Shown one piece after another: positions 1 to 7,643 of a stretch of DNA of 64,000 nt. The first letter of the stretch is position 1. Every line of letters starts with the position of its first letter. The stretch is from positions 1-64,000 of the forward strand of contig JACKIN010000016.1 in assembly GCA_020638495.1 (NCBI GenBank). Direction: 5' to 3'. The position numbers and the translations under genes are program-made. The notes beneath the pieces were generated by a model. That model saw only the letters and a program-made list of their open reading frames with translations. It ran no database searches and was not told the DNA's origin. The stretch is from Geminicoccaceae bacterium (GTDB lineage Bacteria > Pseudomonadota > Alphaproteobacteria > Geminicoccales > Geminicoccaceae).

Positions 1-862
1 TGAGGATGCCGATCACCGCGGTGGCCCCGCCCATGAAGAGGACGACGAGGGCGCCCCACCAGGGCGGCTCGCCCAAAAGGTCGAGGACGAGGCGCAAAAA
101 GCCGTAGATCGCGACCTTGGTCATGACCCCGCTCATCAAGGCCGAGACGTGGCTGGGGGCGGCCGGGTGGGCCAGCGGCAGCCAGACATGGAGCGGCACG
201 AGGCCGGCCTTGGAGCCGGCGCCGAAGAGGGCGAGGAGGAGCACGAGGGTGGCGGTCAGCGGGGCCGGTGTCGCATCGCGGATCTCGGCGAAGCCATAGG
301 CGCCGGTGGCCCCGGCGAGGAGGCCGAAGGCGAGGAGGAGGGCCACGGTCCCGGCGCTGGCCATGGCGAGATAGACGTAGCCCGCCCGGCGATTGTCGGC
401 GACGCGGTGCTGCGTGAGCACGAGCGCCCATGAGGCGAGCGACATGACCTCCCAGGCGAGGAGGAAGGTGAAGGCGTCGTCGGCGAGCAGGACGAGCGTC
501 ATGCCGGCGAGGAAGAGGGGGTAGAACGGCAGGACGCGCTCGGGGGCCGCCTCGTGCCGGCCGTAGCCCTGGCCGTAGAGGCTGGCGAAGGCGCCGCCCG
601 CGCCGAGGAGGGCGAGGAAGAAGGCAGCGAGGGCGTCGATGCGGAAGCGGGCGCCGATCCAGGGCAGGCCGAGCGGCAGGACGAGCGCCGAGCCGCTGCC
701 GGTGAGGAGGGCCGCAAGGGCGATGACGAGGATGGCGGTCATCAGGGCGAGGCACGCCCCGTAGACGATGTCGTGGATGCGCTTGTGGCCGGCCCGCGCC
801 ACGGCCAGTGCCGCCGTGGCGAGGAGGAGGGCGGTGGCAATGAGGACGAGGCTCGTCGTCAT
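1..862 (-). CDS. Hydrogenase-4 component B-like (HyfB) proton-translocating subunit, partial
   Basis: This is the first 287 codons of an antiporter-like membrane protein of the ND4/ND5/HyfB family; the C-terminal part lies beyond position 1. Visible features are strings of hydrophobic helices, the segment AWEVMSLASWALV, and the later GSKAGLVPLHVWLPLAHPAAPSHVSALMSG region, in which the KAG and H-x-WLP-x-AHPAAPS motifs typify proton-channel subunits of complex I-related enzymes. Family members act in the inner membrane as part of group 4 hydrogenase or formate hydrogenlyase-like complexes or orphan modules. The ATG (862-860) overlaps the stop of the upstream XRE regulator gene as ATGA, so the two are probably co-translated. 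Assignment to HyfB rather than MrpD/NuoL is from overall motif impression. Confidence 0.75.
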   Translation of the reverse strand, partial: MTTSLVLIATALLLATAALAVARAGHKRIHDIVYGACLALMTAILVIALAALLTGSGSALVLPLGLPWIGARFRIDALAAFFLALLGAGGAFASLYGQGYGRHEAAPERVLPFYPLFLAGMTLVLLADDAFTFLLAWEVMSLASWALVLTQHRVADNRRAGYVYLAMASAGTVALLLAFGLLAGATGAYGFAEIRDATPAPLTATLVLLLALFGAGSKAGLVPLHVWLPLAHPAAPSHVSALMSGVMTKVAIYGFLRLVLDLLGEPPWWGALVVLFMGGATAVIGIL

Positions 863-1122
863 GGCGCCTGGTCGTCCGCCGGAGGTGCGGCCTTCAGCCT
901 GACGCCGCGCCCGCCGTCGGGCCCGTCCGCGATCAGGGCGACGCCGGCGACCTCGAGCGCCTCGATCAGCTTCATCAGCGAATCCACATTGCCGCGCACC
1001 ACGCCGTCGCTCTTCTCCATGCGCTGGATGGTCGGCACCGAGAGCCCGGCGAGCTCCGCCAGGGTGCGCTGGTCGATCCCGAGCAAAGCGCGCGCGGCGC
1101 GGAGCTGGCCGGCCGTCATCAT
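859..1122 (-). CDS. Small XRE-family helix-turn-helix regulator
   Basis: An 87-residue protein with one XRE/Cro-type helix-turn-helix: the block LGIDQRTLAELAGLSVPTIQRMEKSDG is the classic HTH_3 pattern of alphaproteobacterial single-domain regulators. I start it at ATG 1122, with another ATG directly after it and a weak GGCGGA 9 bases upstream. An in-frame TTG at 1161 would add 13 residues. It overlaps the following hyfB-like gene by 4 bases (ATGA), so it probably controls, or is co-expressed with, that membrane subunit. A 12-bp palindrome lies in its promoter region and may be its own operator. Its ligand is not predictable. Confidence 0.75.
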   Translation of the reverse strand: MMTAGQLRAARALLGIDQRTLAELAGLSVPTIQRMEKSDGVVRGNVDSLMKLIEALEVAGVALIADGPDGGRGVRLKAAPPADDQAP

Positions 1123-1163
1123 GGGCGAGCGTCCGCCTGTGAGCTGCCACGCATCATGCAAGA

Positions 1164-1192
1164 TCGATAGAACGGCCTTCTTGATGCATCAA
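1164..1192 (-). promoter_or_regulatory. Candidate promoter and palindromic operator for the XRE gene
   Basis: On the minus strand TTGATG (1192-1187) and TATCGA (1169-1164) are separated by 17 bases, a reasonable sigma-70 arrangement. The -35 hexamer is half of the perfect palindrome TTGATGCATCAA (1181-1192), with another GCATCAA copy next to it at 1193-1199. A repressor bound here would occlude the -35 region, which fits autoregulation by the XRE protein. This is inferred from sequence pattern only. Confidence 0.4.
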
Positions 1193-1294
1193 GCATCAAA
1201 TCTGGACGCTGGGCGCGGCGCGGAATTCGGCCCGGACCGGCCCTTGCGGCCGTGCTAGGAAGGGGTGACGTCACCGAACCGAGGAAGCGCTGCC

Positions 1295-1627
1295 ATGCCG
1301 AGCCAGAACGCCAGGGTCCTTCGCCACATCGTGCTCTTCGCCTTCAAGCCCGAGGCGACACCGCCGGAGATCGCCTCGGTCGAGGCGGCGTTCGCGGCCC
1401 TGCCGGGGCAGATCCCCGAGATCATCGATTTCGAGTGGGGCACCGATGTCAGCATCGAGGGCCGGGCGCAGGGCTTCACCCACTGCTTTCTCGTGACCTT
1501 CGCCGACGAGGCCGGCCGCGAGGCCTACCTGCCGCATCCGGCCCACCAGGCGTTCGTGGCGCTGGTCGGCCAGCACCGCGAGAAGGTGCTCGTGATCGAC
1601 TACTGGGCGCGCTCGACCGCGGGCTGA
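1295..1627 (+). CDS. Dabb-family (stress-responsive alpha/beta barrel) protein
   Basis: A 110-residue single-domain protein matching the Dabb dimeric alpha/beta-barrel fold. It opens with the diagnostic LRHIVLFAFKPEATPPEI strand and ends with HPAHQAFVALVGQHREKVLVIDYW. Proteins of this family are small homodimers with a barrel cavity; some are enzymes of polyketide or aromatic metabolism, most are uncharacterised. ATG 1295 is preceded by GAGGAAG and fits the family N-terminus better than the upstream ATG at 1265. It sits alone between the XRE gene, whose promoter region diverges from it, and the convergent GntR gene. No specific substrate can be named. Confidence 0.7.
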   Translation: MPSQNARVLRHIVLFAFKPEATPPEIASVEAAFAALPGQIPEIIDFEWGTDVSIEGRAQGFTHCFLVTFADEAGREAYLPHPAHQAFVALVGQHREKVLVIDYWARSTAG

Positions 1628-1647
1628 GCCGGGCGGGCAGCGCTCGT

Positions 1648-2391
1648 TCAGGCGACCGCACCACCGGCGGCGGTGCGCTCGAGGATGCGGCGCTGGACGG
1701 CGAGGAGATGCTCGCGCATCGCCTGCTCGGCGGCGGCACCGTCGCGGGCGGCGATGGCCGCGGCGACCCGCTGGTGCTCGCCGTCGCGCTCGCGGATGCG
1801 CCTGGGGCAGGAGGTGTCGGAGCCGGCGACGCGTATTCGCTGGTCGGTGCCGATGCGCCGGAGCAGGGCGTAGATCTCGCCGGCGAGCGTGTTGCGCGAG
1901 GCCTGCGCCACGGCACGGTGGAAGGCGATGTCGGTGGCGGCCGCCGGGCTGCCGGGGGGTGTGGTGGCGAGCTTCACGACGCGGGCGATCTCGAGCGACG
2001 ACGCGCGCAGCGCGGTGAGCCGTGCCAGGGTCGGCTCGATGATCAGCCGCAGCTCCATGAGCTCGAGCGGGTTGGCGAGCCGTGCCAGGAACTCACTGCC
2101 CTCGACCTGGGTGGCGCCGACCGGCCGTCTGCCGGTGCGGGCCGGCGGCAGCCGACCCTCGGCGCGGAGCCGGGCGAGGGCGGTGCGCAGGCGGTGGCGG
2201 GTGACGGCGAGCTCGTCGCGGAGCTGGCGCTCCGGCGGCAGCTCGCCCGCCTCACGGTAGCGCTCGAGGATCGCCGCCATCATGCGCTCGAGACCGGCCG
2301 GCTCGCCGGGCAGCGTTCCCGGCAGGTCCATGGACGCCACATCGACGTCGCTCGCCGGCACCCCTGGCGCCATGATCGTTTCGGTCGTCAT
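1648..2391 (-). CDS. GntR/FadR-family (FCD) transcriptional regulator
   Basis: A 247-residue regulator with an N-terminal winged helix (about residues 36-95, including LPPERQLRDELAVTRHRLRT) and a C-terminal FCD ligand-binding helical domain with the expected acidic and histidine positions (DIAFHRAVAQ, ERDGEHQRVAAAI, MREHLLAVQ). FCD regulators usually sense carboxylic acids or amino acids. It is divergent from the GMC oxidoreductase gene that starts the putative vitamin B6 cluster, so it is the likely local regulator. The ATG at 2391 lies about 6 bases after a good -10 hexamer, so the mRNA may be leaderless. A longer start at 2430 would swallow that promoter and is less likely. Confidence 0.8.
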   Translation of the reverse strand: MTTETIMAPGVPASDVDVASMDLPGTLPGEPAGLERMMAAILERYREAGELPPERQLRDELAVTRHRLRTALARLRAEGRLPPARTGRRPVGATQVEGSEFLARLANPLELMELRLIIEPTLARLTALRASSLEIARVVKLATTPPGSPAAATDIAFHRAVAQASRNTLAGEIYALLRRIGTDQRIRVAGSDTSCPRRIRERDGEHQRVAAAIAARDGAAAEQAMREHLLAVQRRILERTAAGGAVA

Positions 2392-2397
2392 GCCGTC

Positions 2398-2426
2398 AGA
2401 ATAGGCAGGTGCACGACCATTGACAA
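2398..2426 (-). promoter_or_regulatory. Candidate sigma-70 promoter of the GntR gene
   Basis: On the minus strand TTGTCA (2426-2421), 17 bases, then TATTCT (2403-2398). The predicted transcription start falls on or within a base or two of the ATG at 2391, implying little or no 5' leader. Prediction from hexamers and spacing only. Confidence 0.45.
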
Positions 2427-2446
2427 CCACACTCGGCTAATGGTTG
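2424..2446. promoter_or_regulatory. Inverted repeat CAACCA-N11-TGGTTG, candidate GntR operator
   Basis: CAACCA at 2424-2429 and TGGTTG at 2441-2446 form an inverted repeat in the divergent GntR/GMC promoter region, overlapping the -35 of the GntR gene. The same pair recurs with a 22-base spacer at 4205-4238 upstream of the cupin gene. Spacers of 11 and 22 differ by about one helical turn, so both could be bound on one DNA face. No binding data; six-base arms are short. Confidence 0.3.
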
Positions 2447-2534
2447 CCTGACCCGTGCCCGTTGTGGCAGCGTTGCATGGCCATGAAGCGGCAAGCCGGG
2501 CCAGAAAGCGGCGAGCCAGGAAGGAAGCGGTCGG

Positions 2535-4157
2535 GTGGCCACGAGCGAGTTCGACTATGTCATCGTCGGGGCCGGCTCCGCCGGCTGCGTGCTCGCCAAT
2601 CGCCTGACCGCCTGCGGCCGGCACCGGGTGCTGCTGCTCGAGGCGGGGGGCTGGGATCGGCATCCCTGGATCCACATCCCGCTCGGCTGGGGCAAGATCC
2701 TGCAGAAGCGGCTCTTCGACTGGGGCTATTTCTGCGAGTCCGAGGCCAGCGTCGACGGGCGGGCGGTGGAATGCGCGCGCGGCCGGGTGGTCGGCGGCTG
2801 CTCGTCGACCAATGCCATGGCGCATGTCCGGGGCAACCGCGCGGACTACGACCGCTGGGCCGCGACGGGCCTGCCCGACTGGTCCTACGATGCGGTGCTG
2901 CCATACTTCAAGAAGCAGGAAAGCTGGGCCGGCGGGGCGGATGCCTGGCGCGGCGGCGACGGGCCGATCGGGGTGCGGCCCTGCCGCTATCAGGACGAGC
3001 TGGTGAAGGCCTTCGCGGCGGCGGGCCGGGAGGCGGGCCATGGCTGGACCGACGACTACAACGGCGCCGATCAGCTCGGCTTTTCGCGGCTGCAGATGAC
3101 CATCAAAGGCGGGCTGCGCTGCAGTGCCGCCACCGGCTATCTCCGTCCGGTCCTGCAGCGGCCGAACCTCACGGTCGTGACGGGCGCCCATGTGCAGAAG
3201 CTCGAGCTTTCCGGCAAACGCGCCACCGGCGTCGGTTATCGCGTGGGCGAGATCGGCCACACCGCGCGGGCGGCGCGCGAGGTGCTGCTCGCCGCCGGGG
3301 CCATCAACAGCCCGCAACTGCTCCAGCTCTCCGGCATCGGTGATCCCGCAGCGCTGTCCGCCTTGGGCATTCCCGTGCACACGGCGCTCAACGGCGTCGG
3401 GCGGAACCTTCAGGACCACGTCTCGGCCGTGCTGATGTACCGGCGGAAGTCGCCCGGGCCGTTCCAGCACATGATGCGGGCGGACCGGATCGTGCCGGAC
3501 CTGATCCGCACCCGGCTCGGCGGCGACGGCTTCTCGGGCGACGTGCCGGGCGGCACGGTGGCGTTTCTCCGAAGCTCGCTGGCGGAGAGCCCCGCTCCCG
3601 ACCTGCAGCTCCTCTTCACGGCGGCACCGCTCGCCGCTTGGCCCTGGCTCGAGCCCTTCAAGCGGCCCTTTCCGGACGGCTTCGTCATGCGCATCGTGCT
3701 GGTGCGGCCGTCGAGCCGGGGGGCGGTCTCCTTGCGCTCGGCGGACCCCGGGGCGGCGCCGGTGATCCGGCAGAATTTTCTTTCCGAGGCGCGGGAGTGG
3801 CGGATCCTGAGGGAAGGCATCGGCATGGCCCGCGACCTGGCCGGGCGCGCGGCGCTTCGCCCGTTTGTCGAGGCGGAGATCGCACCGGGGGCGGGCAAGA
3901 CCAGCGAGGCGGCGCTCGACGCGCATATCCGCGCCACCTCGATCACCGTGCACCATCCGGGCGGCACCTGCCGGATGGGGCCGTCGCCGGAGGCCGGGGC
4001 GGTGGTCGACGGGGAGCTGCGCCTGCACGGCGTCGAGGGGCTTCGCGTGGTCGACGCCTCGGTCATGCCGGACCTGCCGTCGGGCAACATCAACGCCGCG
4101 GTGATGATGATCGCCGAGGCCGCTGCCGAGCGGATTCTCGCATCCGCCGCTGCCTGA
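2535..4157 (+). CDS. GMC-family FAD oxidoreductase, candidate 4-pyridoxate dehydrogenase
   Basis: A 540-residue glucose-methanol-choline flavoprotein, full length for the family. It begins with the FAD-binding fold DYVIVGAGSAGCVLANR followed by LLLEAGG, has the GMC signatures GGCSSTNAM and GAINSPQLLQLSGIG, and carries the C-terminal catalytic pair H473/H474 in HHPGGTCRMG plus NINAA. GMC enzymes oxidise alcohols to aldehydes. Two vitamin B6 degradation enzymes, pyridoxine 4-oxidase and 4-pyridoxate dehydrogenase, are GMC proteins of about this size; because a transaminase and an FHMPC dehydrogenase of that pathway are nearby, 4-pyridoxate dehydrogenase is the better contextual guess. GTG start with AGGAAGG upstream. 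The substrate is inference; a generic choline-dehydrogenase-like role remains possible. Confidence 0.8.
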   Translation: MATSEFDYVIVGAGSAGCVLANRLTACGRHRVLLLEAGGWDRHPWIHIPLGWGKILQKRLFDWGYFCESEASVDGRAVECARGRVVGGCSSTNAMAHVRGNRADYDRWAATGLPDWSYDAVLPYFKKQESWAGGADAWRGGDGPIGVRPCRYQDELVKAFAAAGREAGHGWTDDYNGADQLGFSRLQMTIKGGLRCSAATGYLRPVLQRPNLTVVTGAHVQKLELSGKRATGVGYRVGEIGHTARAAREVLLAAGAINSPQLLQLSGIGDPAALSALGIPVHTALNGVGRNLQDHVSAVLMYRRKSPGPFQHMMRADRIVPDLIRTRLGGDGFSGDVPGGTVAFLRSSLAESPAPDLQLLFTAAPLAAWPWLEPFKRPFPDGFVMRIVLVRPSSRGAVSLRSADPGAAPVIRQNFLSEAREWRILREGIGMARDLAGRAALRPFVEAEIAPGAGKTSEAALDAHIRATSITVHHPGGTCRMGPSPEAGAVVDGELRLHGVEGLRVVDASVMPDLPSGNINAAVMMIAEAAAERILASAAA

Positions 4158-4204
4158 TCCCGCCACCTGATTCGGGGTGCCGCTGCCGCCGACGAATTCA
4201 CTTG

Positions 4205-4238
4205 CAACCAAATCGGCCTTGCTGAACAGTCGTGGTTG
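4205..4238. promoter_or_regulatory. Inverted repeat CAACCA-N22-TGGTTG upstream of the cupin gene
   Basis: CAACCA (4205-4210) and TGGTTG (4233-4238) lie in the 110-base gap between the GMC gene and the cupin gene, just upstream of a strong GGAGGGAG ribosome site. The arms match those in the divergent GntR/GMC promoter. The octamer TGGTTGCC (4233-4240) also matches 2441-2448 and, inverted, 17713-17720 before another transporter gene. Chance cannot be excluded for an 8-mer. Confidence 0.3.
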
Positions 4239-4267
4239 CCTTGCCAATCGGAGGGAGCGCGAAGAAT

Positions 4268-5413
4268 ATGGTTGATGCAGCCGCGGCCGTCCACAATCGC
4301 GCCAACGCGCTCGAGGACCTCTATGACGAGATCCACGAGCGCAGCATGTTCCCCTTCTGGGCCACCTCGGAAGGCGTCGAGCATGACGAGATCAAGCAGC
4401 TCATGGCGACGCAGAAGGCGATTCCGCATCTCTGGCGCTGGCGGGAGGACATCCTGCCGCTGCTCGAGCGCGCCGCCGAGCTGATCACCATGAACGACAG
4501 CGAGCGCCGCTCGCTGATCCTGATCAATCCCGGCCTGGCGCCACGACGGGCAACCGTTTCGACCATGTACACGGCCTATCGGTTGAACGATGCCGACGAG
4601 ATCATGCCGCCGCACAAGCATTCGCCCAATGCCATCCGCCTCGGCCTGACGGGCACCGGCAACTTCACCGGGGTCGAGGGCGAGAACGTCGTCTTCGGGC
4701 CGGGCGACATGGTGCTGACCCCGAACGACGCCTGGCACAACCATGGCACCGTCGGCCACCAGCAGGCGACCAACCTCTCGGTGCTCGACCTGCCGCTCGT
4801 CGAGACGCTGAACGCCATCCACTTCGACCACGACTACATGGAGGAGGAGGGCGGCAAGCTCGTGAAGAAGAAGGAGCAGTCGGCCCGCTATCCGGCCGAC
4901 TATTCGCAGGCCGTCTACGGCAAGGGCGGGATGGTGCCGCGCTTCGTCGACCAGCACCGGGGGGGCGGGCTCTCCTCGCCCATGTACGTCTATCGCTGGG
5001 CGGCGATGGAGGAGATCCTGCAGAAGCACAAGGACTGGGACGGCGACCCGCACGAGGCCCTGATGGTCGAGTACACCGACCCCTTCCGCGGCGGCCCGGT
5101 CTTCAAGACCATGACCTTCTTCATGCAGATGCTCAGGCCCGGCGAGAAGACCCTGGCCCTGAAGCAGACCGCGAGCCTGCTGGTCTCGCCCTTCCGGGGC
5201 GAGGGGGCCTCGATCGTCGACGGCCAGCGGGTGGACTGGGACCAGTTCGACACGCTGGCGGTGCCGGGCGGCTCCTGGTGCAGCCACGAGAACACCTCGG
5301 CGACCGAGCCGCTCTATCTTTTCGTCGCCAGCGACGAGCCGGTGCTCAAGGCGCTCTCGCTCTACAAGAAGTGGGGCAGGACGCCCGACGGCGACGTGGC
5401 CCGGCTGGCCTGA
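4268..5413 (+). CDS. Bicupin, gentisate 1,2-dioxygenase-like
   Basis: A 381-residue protein with two cupin domains, similar in length and layout to gentisate and salicylate 1,2-dioxygenases. The first cupin shows the metal-binding pattern PPHKHSPNAIRLGLTG followed by GDMVLTPNDAWHNHG, which supplies the usual three histidines for Fe(II). The second cupin is centred on PVFKTMTFFMQMLRPGE and VPGGSWCSHEN. Family enzymes cleave hydroxylated aromatic rings with O2. I use ATG 4268, spaced from GGAGGGAG; an ATG-like start at 4232 would add 12 unconserved residues. In this cluster the enzyme could act on a hydroxypyridine intermediate of vitamin B6 breakdown, which is speculation. LVIVD, RidA and GST genes follow closely. 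Confidence 0.75.
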   Translation: MVDAAAAVHNRANALEDLYDEIHERSMFPFWATSEGVEHDEIKQLMATQKAIPHLWRWREDILPLLERAAELITMNDSERRSLILINPGLAPRRATVSTMYTAYRLNDADEIMPPHKHSPNAIRLGLTGTGNFTGVEGENVVFGPGDMVLTPNDAWHNHGTVGHQQATNLSVLDLPLVETLNAIHFDHDYMEEEGGKLVKKKEQSARYPADYSQAVYGKGGMVPRFVDQHRGGGLSSPMYVYRWAAMEEILQKHKDWDGDPHEALMVEYTDPFRGGPVFKTMTFFMQMLRPGEKTLALKQTASLLVSPFRGEGASIVDGQRVDWDQFDTLAVPGGSWCSHENTSATEPLYLFVASDEPVLKALSLYKKWGRTPDGDVARLA

Positions 5414-5426
5414 GCGGGCGAGGGGA

Positions 5427-6554
5427 ATGGCCCGGAGCCGCAACACCGAGCTTCTCTCGCATATCGACTGTCCCGGCGGCGGGCAGGTCTGGGTCGACGG
5501 CACCACGCTCTATGTCGGCCACATGCGGGCACCGACGGGCACCTCGGTCTATGACGTGTCGGACCCGAAGAGCCCGCGCCAGATCGCCCGGCTCGACCTG
5601 CCGCCCGGCTGGCACTCGCACAAGGTGCGCGTCGCCAATGGCCTGATGCTGGTCAACCACGAGCGCCAGGGCCAGGCGGGCGATCCGGCCTTCGGCGGCG
5701 GGCTCGCCGTCTACGACGTGAGCCGGCCGGCCGAGCCGCGTCTGCTCAGCAAGTGGTCAGGCGGCGGACGGGGCGTGCACCGCTTCGATTTCGACGGTCG
5801 CCATGCCTACATCTCGCCGACGGTCGAGGGCTATATCGGCAATATCGTCGTCATCCTCGACCTCGCCGACCCCGCGAACCCAAAGGAGGTCGGCCGCTGG
5901 TGGGTCGAGGGGCAGTGGCAGGCCGGCGGCGAGGAGTATCCCTGGGGCGAATGGCCCCAGCCGCGCTGCCACCATCCGCTCAGGCAGGGCGACCGGCTCT
6001 ATGTCAGCTACTGGCATCACGGGCTCTTCATCCTGGACATCAGCGAGCTGTCGAGCCCGAAGCTGGTCTCGGCGGTGAACACGAGCCCGGTCTTTCCGCA
6101 CCCGACCCATACCTGCCTGCCGATCCCGGAGACGCTGAAGGGCCGGCGGGTCATGGTGGTGGCCGACGAGGACGTGGCCAAGCTCTGGCCCGCCGCCCCG
6201 GCCTTCACCTGGATCTACGACATCACCGAGGAGCGGCTGCCGACACCCATCGCCACCTTCCAGGTCGAGGGGCCGGAATTCGACGGCTCGCCGCAGGAGC
6301 CCATGACCGGCTGCCACCAGCCGTCCGAGCGCTTCGCCGGCACGGTGATCCCGTTCGCCTGGTTCGCGCAGGGGCTCCGGCTGGTCGACATCAGGGACCC
6401 CTTCCGGCCGGTCGAGGTCGGCCACTTCCTGCCGGACGTGCCGCCGGGCGCGGACCGGCCCTCCTCCAACGACGTCACCATCGACGAGCGCGGCCTCGTC
6501 TATCTCGTCGACCGCATCCACGGGGTCGACATCATCGAAACCACCGCCTTTTGA
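5427..6554 (+). CDS. LVIVD-repeat beta-propeller protein
   Basis: A 375-residue cytoplasmic-looking protein (no signal peptide) with repeated LVIVD-type blades: GLAVYDVSRPAEPRLLS, VVILDLADPANPKEVGRW, LFILDISELSSPKLVS, LRLVDIRDPFRPVEVGHF and VDRIHGVDIIET. Such repeats form beta-propellers and are usually uncharacterised or scaffold-like. Several conserved histidines are present (GWHSHKV, RCHHP, HPTHTC, GCHQP), the kind of pattern that can bind a metal inside a propeller, so an enzymatic role is possible. It starts 13 bases after the cupin gene and ends 16 bases before ridA, hence the same operon. Its role beside a ring-cleaving dioxygenase is unknown. Confidence 0.7.
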   Translation: MARSRNTELLSHIDCPGGGQVWVDGTTLYVGHMRAPTGTSVYDVSDPKSPRQIARLDLPPGWHSHKVRVANGLMLVNHERQGQAGDPAFGGGLAVYDVSRPAEPRLLSKWSGGGRGVHRFDFDGRHAYISPTVEGYIGNIVVILDLADPANPKEVGRWWVEGQWQAGGEEYPWGEWPQPRCHHPLRQGDRLYVSYWHHGLFILDISELSSPKLVSAVNTSPVFPHPTHTCLPIPETLKGRRVMVVADEDVAKLWPAAPAFTWIYDITEERLPTPIATFQVEGPEFDGSPQEPMTGCHQPSERFAGTVIPFAWFAQGLRLVDIRDPFRPVEVGHFLPDVPPGADRPSSNDVTIDERGLVYLVDRIHGVDIIETTAF

Positions 6555-6570
6555 GCCTTCGGAGGAATGC

Positions 6571-6972
6571 ATGACCGACAAGGTCGGCCGATCGGACAGG
6601 CACTACGCCATCGGCAAGAAGAACCCGAACCTGCCGTTCCACCCGGCCGTGCGCGCCGGCGACTTCATCTTCGTCTCGGGCCAGGTCTCGAAGGACGAGA
6701 ACGGCACCATGCTCACCGGCGACATCGAAACCGAGACGGCCGGCACCATCCGCGCCATCGAGCGCATCCTGGCCGAGGAGGGGGCGACGCTGAAGGACGT
6801 CGTCCGGGTCTGCACCTATCTCGAGGATACCCGCGATTTCGGCCGCTACAACAAGGTCTTCGGCCAGATGTTCGAGGGGGCGGTGCTGGCCCGCACCACG
6901 GTCGAGGCGCGGGCGGTGATCGCCACGCGCATCGAGATGGACGCCGTCGCCTACAAGCCGCTCGGCGACTGA
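6571..6972 (+). CDS. RidA-family enamine/imine deaminase-like protein
   Basis: A 133-residue RidA/YjgF/UK114 protein, typical length. Motifs are FIFVSGQVSKDENG near the N-terminus, VVRVCTYLEDTRDFGRYNKVF in the middle, and ARTTVEARAV, whose arginine matches the substrate-carboxylate-binding arginine of active RidA proteins, followed by IEMDAVAY. RidA proteins are trimers that hydrolyse reactive enamines or imines, releasing ammonia. Here it lies between the LVIVD gene and a glutathione transferase, so it may deal with a nitrogen-containing ring-fission product rather than serve general housekeeping. GGAGG sits about 9 bases before ATG 6571. Confidence 0.85.
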   Translation: MTDKVGRSDRHYAIGKKNPNLPFHPAVRAGDFIFVSGQVSKDENGTMLTGDIETETAGTIRAIERILAEEGATLKDVVRVCTYLEDTRDFGRYNKVFGQMFEGAVLARTTVEARAVIATRIEMDAVAYKPLGD

Positions 6973-7037
6973 GCGGTTCCGGATTTCTGTTTTTCTGCGG
7001 CGCCGGCCATCGGTGCTGCAAGCCAAGAGGTAGCACG

Positions 7038-7640
7038 ATGATCAGATTGCTCGGCCGGGCCACGTCCGGCAACGTCCAGAAGATCCTCTTCATGCTGGAA
7101 GAGCTGGGCATTCCCTACGAGCGCGAGGATTTCGGCCGGCAGTTCGGCAATACCGCCACCGCCGAGTATCTCGCCATGAACCCGGCCGGCAAGGTGCCCA
7201 CACTGGTCGACGGCGAGGTGGTGGTCTGGGAATCGAACACGATCCTGCGCTATCTGGCCGCCACCCAGGGAAAGGATCTCGCCGGCGGCACGCCGGCCGA
7301 GGCGAGCGTGGTCGAGCGCTGGATGGACTTCCTGCTCGCCGCCATCAACCCGGGCTACATGGCCGCCTTCAAGGGCTCGAAGCTGCCGCCGGCCGAGCGT
7401 GCTGCCGGCTATGACGAGCAGGTGAAGGATCTCGTCGCCAATCTCGCCGTGCTCGACCGGCACGTCTCCGGCAAGAAGTTTTTCGCGCTCGGCAAGCTGA
7501 CCGTCGCCGACATCGCGCTCGCCCCCATCGTCAAGCGCTGCCTCGATTTCCCGCTCGACCGGCCGAGCTTCGTCGGGCTCGAGGCCTGGATGGCCGGCAT
7601 CGCCGAAAGACCGGCCTTCAAGACCGCCACCGGCGGCTGA
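7038..7640 (+). CDS. Glutathione S-transferase family protein
   Basis: A 200-residue cytosolic GST. The N-terminal thioredoxin-like domain has SGNVQKILFMLEELGIPYE, NPAGKVPTL with the conserved cis-proline, and WESNTILRYLA, the E-S pair that binds the gamma-glutamyl group. The all-helical C-terminal domain contains LTVADIALAPIV, with the structural aspartate of the N-capping box. ATG 7038 is preceded by AAGAGG. GSTs of this kind include glutathione-dependent isomerases of ring-cleavage products such as maleylpyruvate isomerase; next to a gentisate-dioxygenase-like cupin that role is attractive but unproven. It ends 3 bases before the FHMPC dehydrogenase-like gene. Confidence 0.85.
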   Translation: MIRLLGRATSGNVQKILFMLEELGIPYEREDFGRQFGNTATAEYLAMNPAGKVPTLVDGEVVVWESNTILRYLAATQGKDLAGGTPAEASVVERWMDFLLAAINPGYMAAFKGSKLPPAERAAGYDEQVKDLVANLAVLDRHVSGKKFFALGKLTVADIALAPIVKRCLDFPLDRPSFVGLEAWMAGIAERPAFKTATGG

Positions 7641-7643
7641 GCC

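Noticed and set aside
1181..1192. TTGATGCATCAA considered as an FNR/FixK box.
   Set aside because: The spacer between TTGAT and ATCAA is 2 bases, not the required 4, so it is treated as a general palindrome.
2388..5506. Long minus-strand frames across the GMC and cupin genes.
   Set aside because: Antisense shadows: no domain, low-complexity composition, and they cover confidently assigned plus-strand genes.
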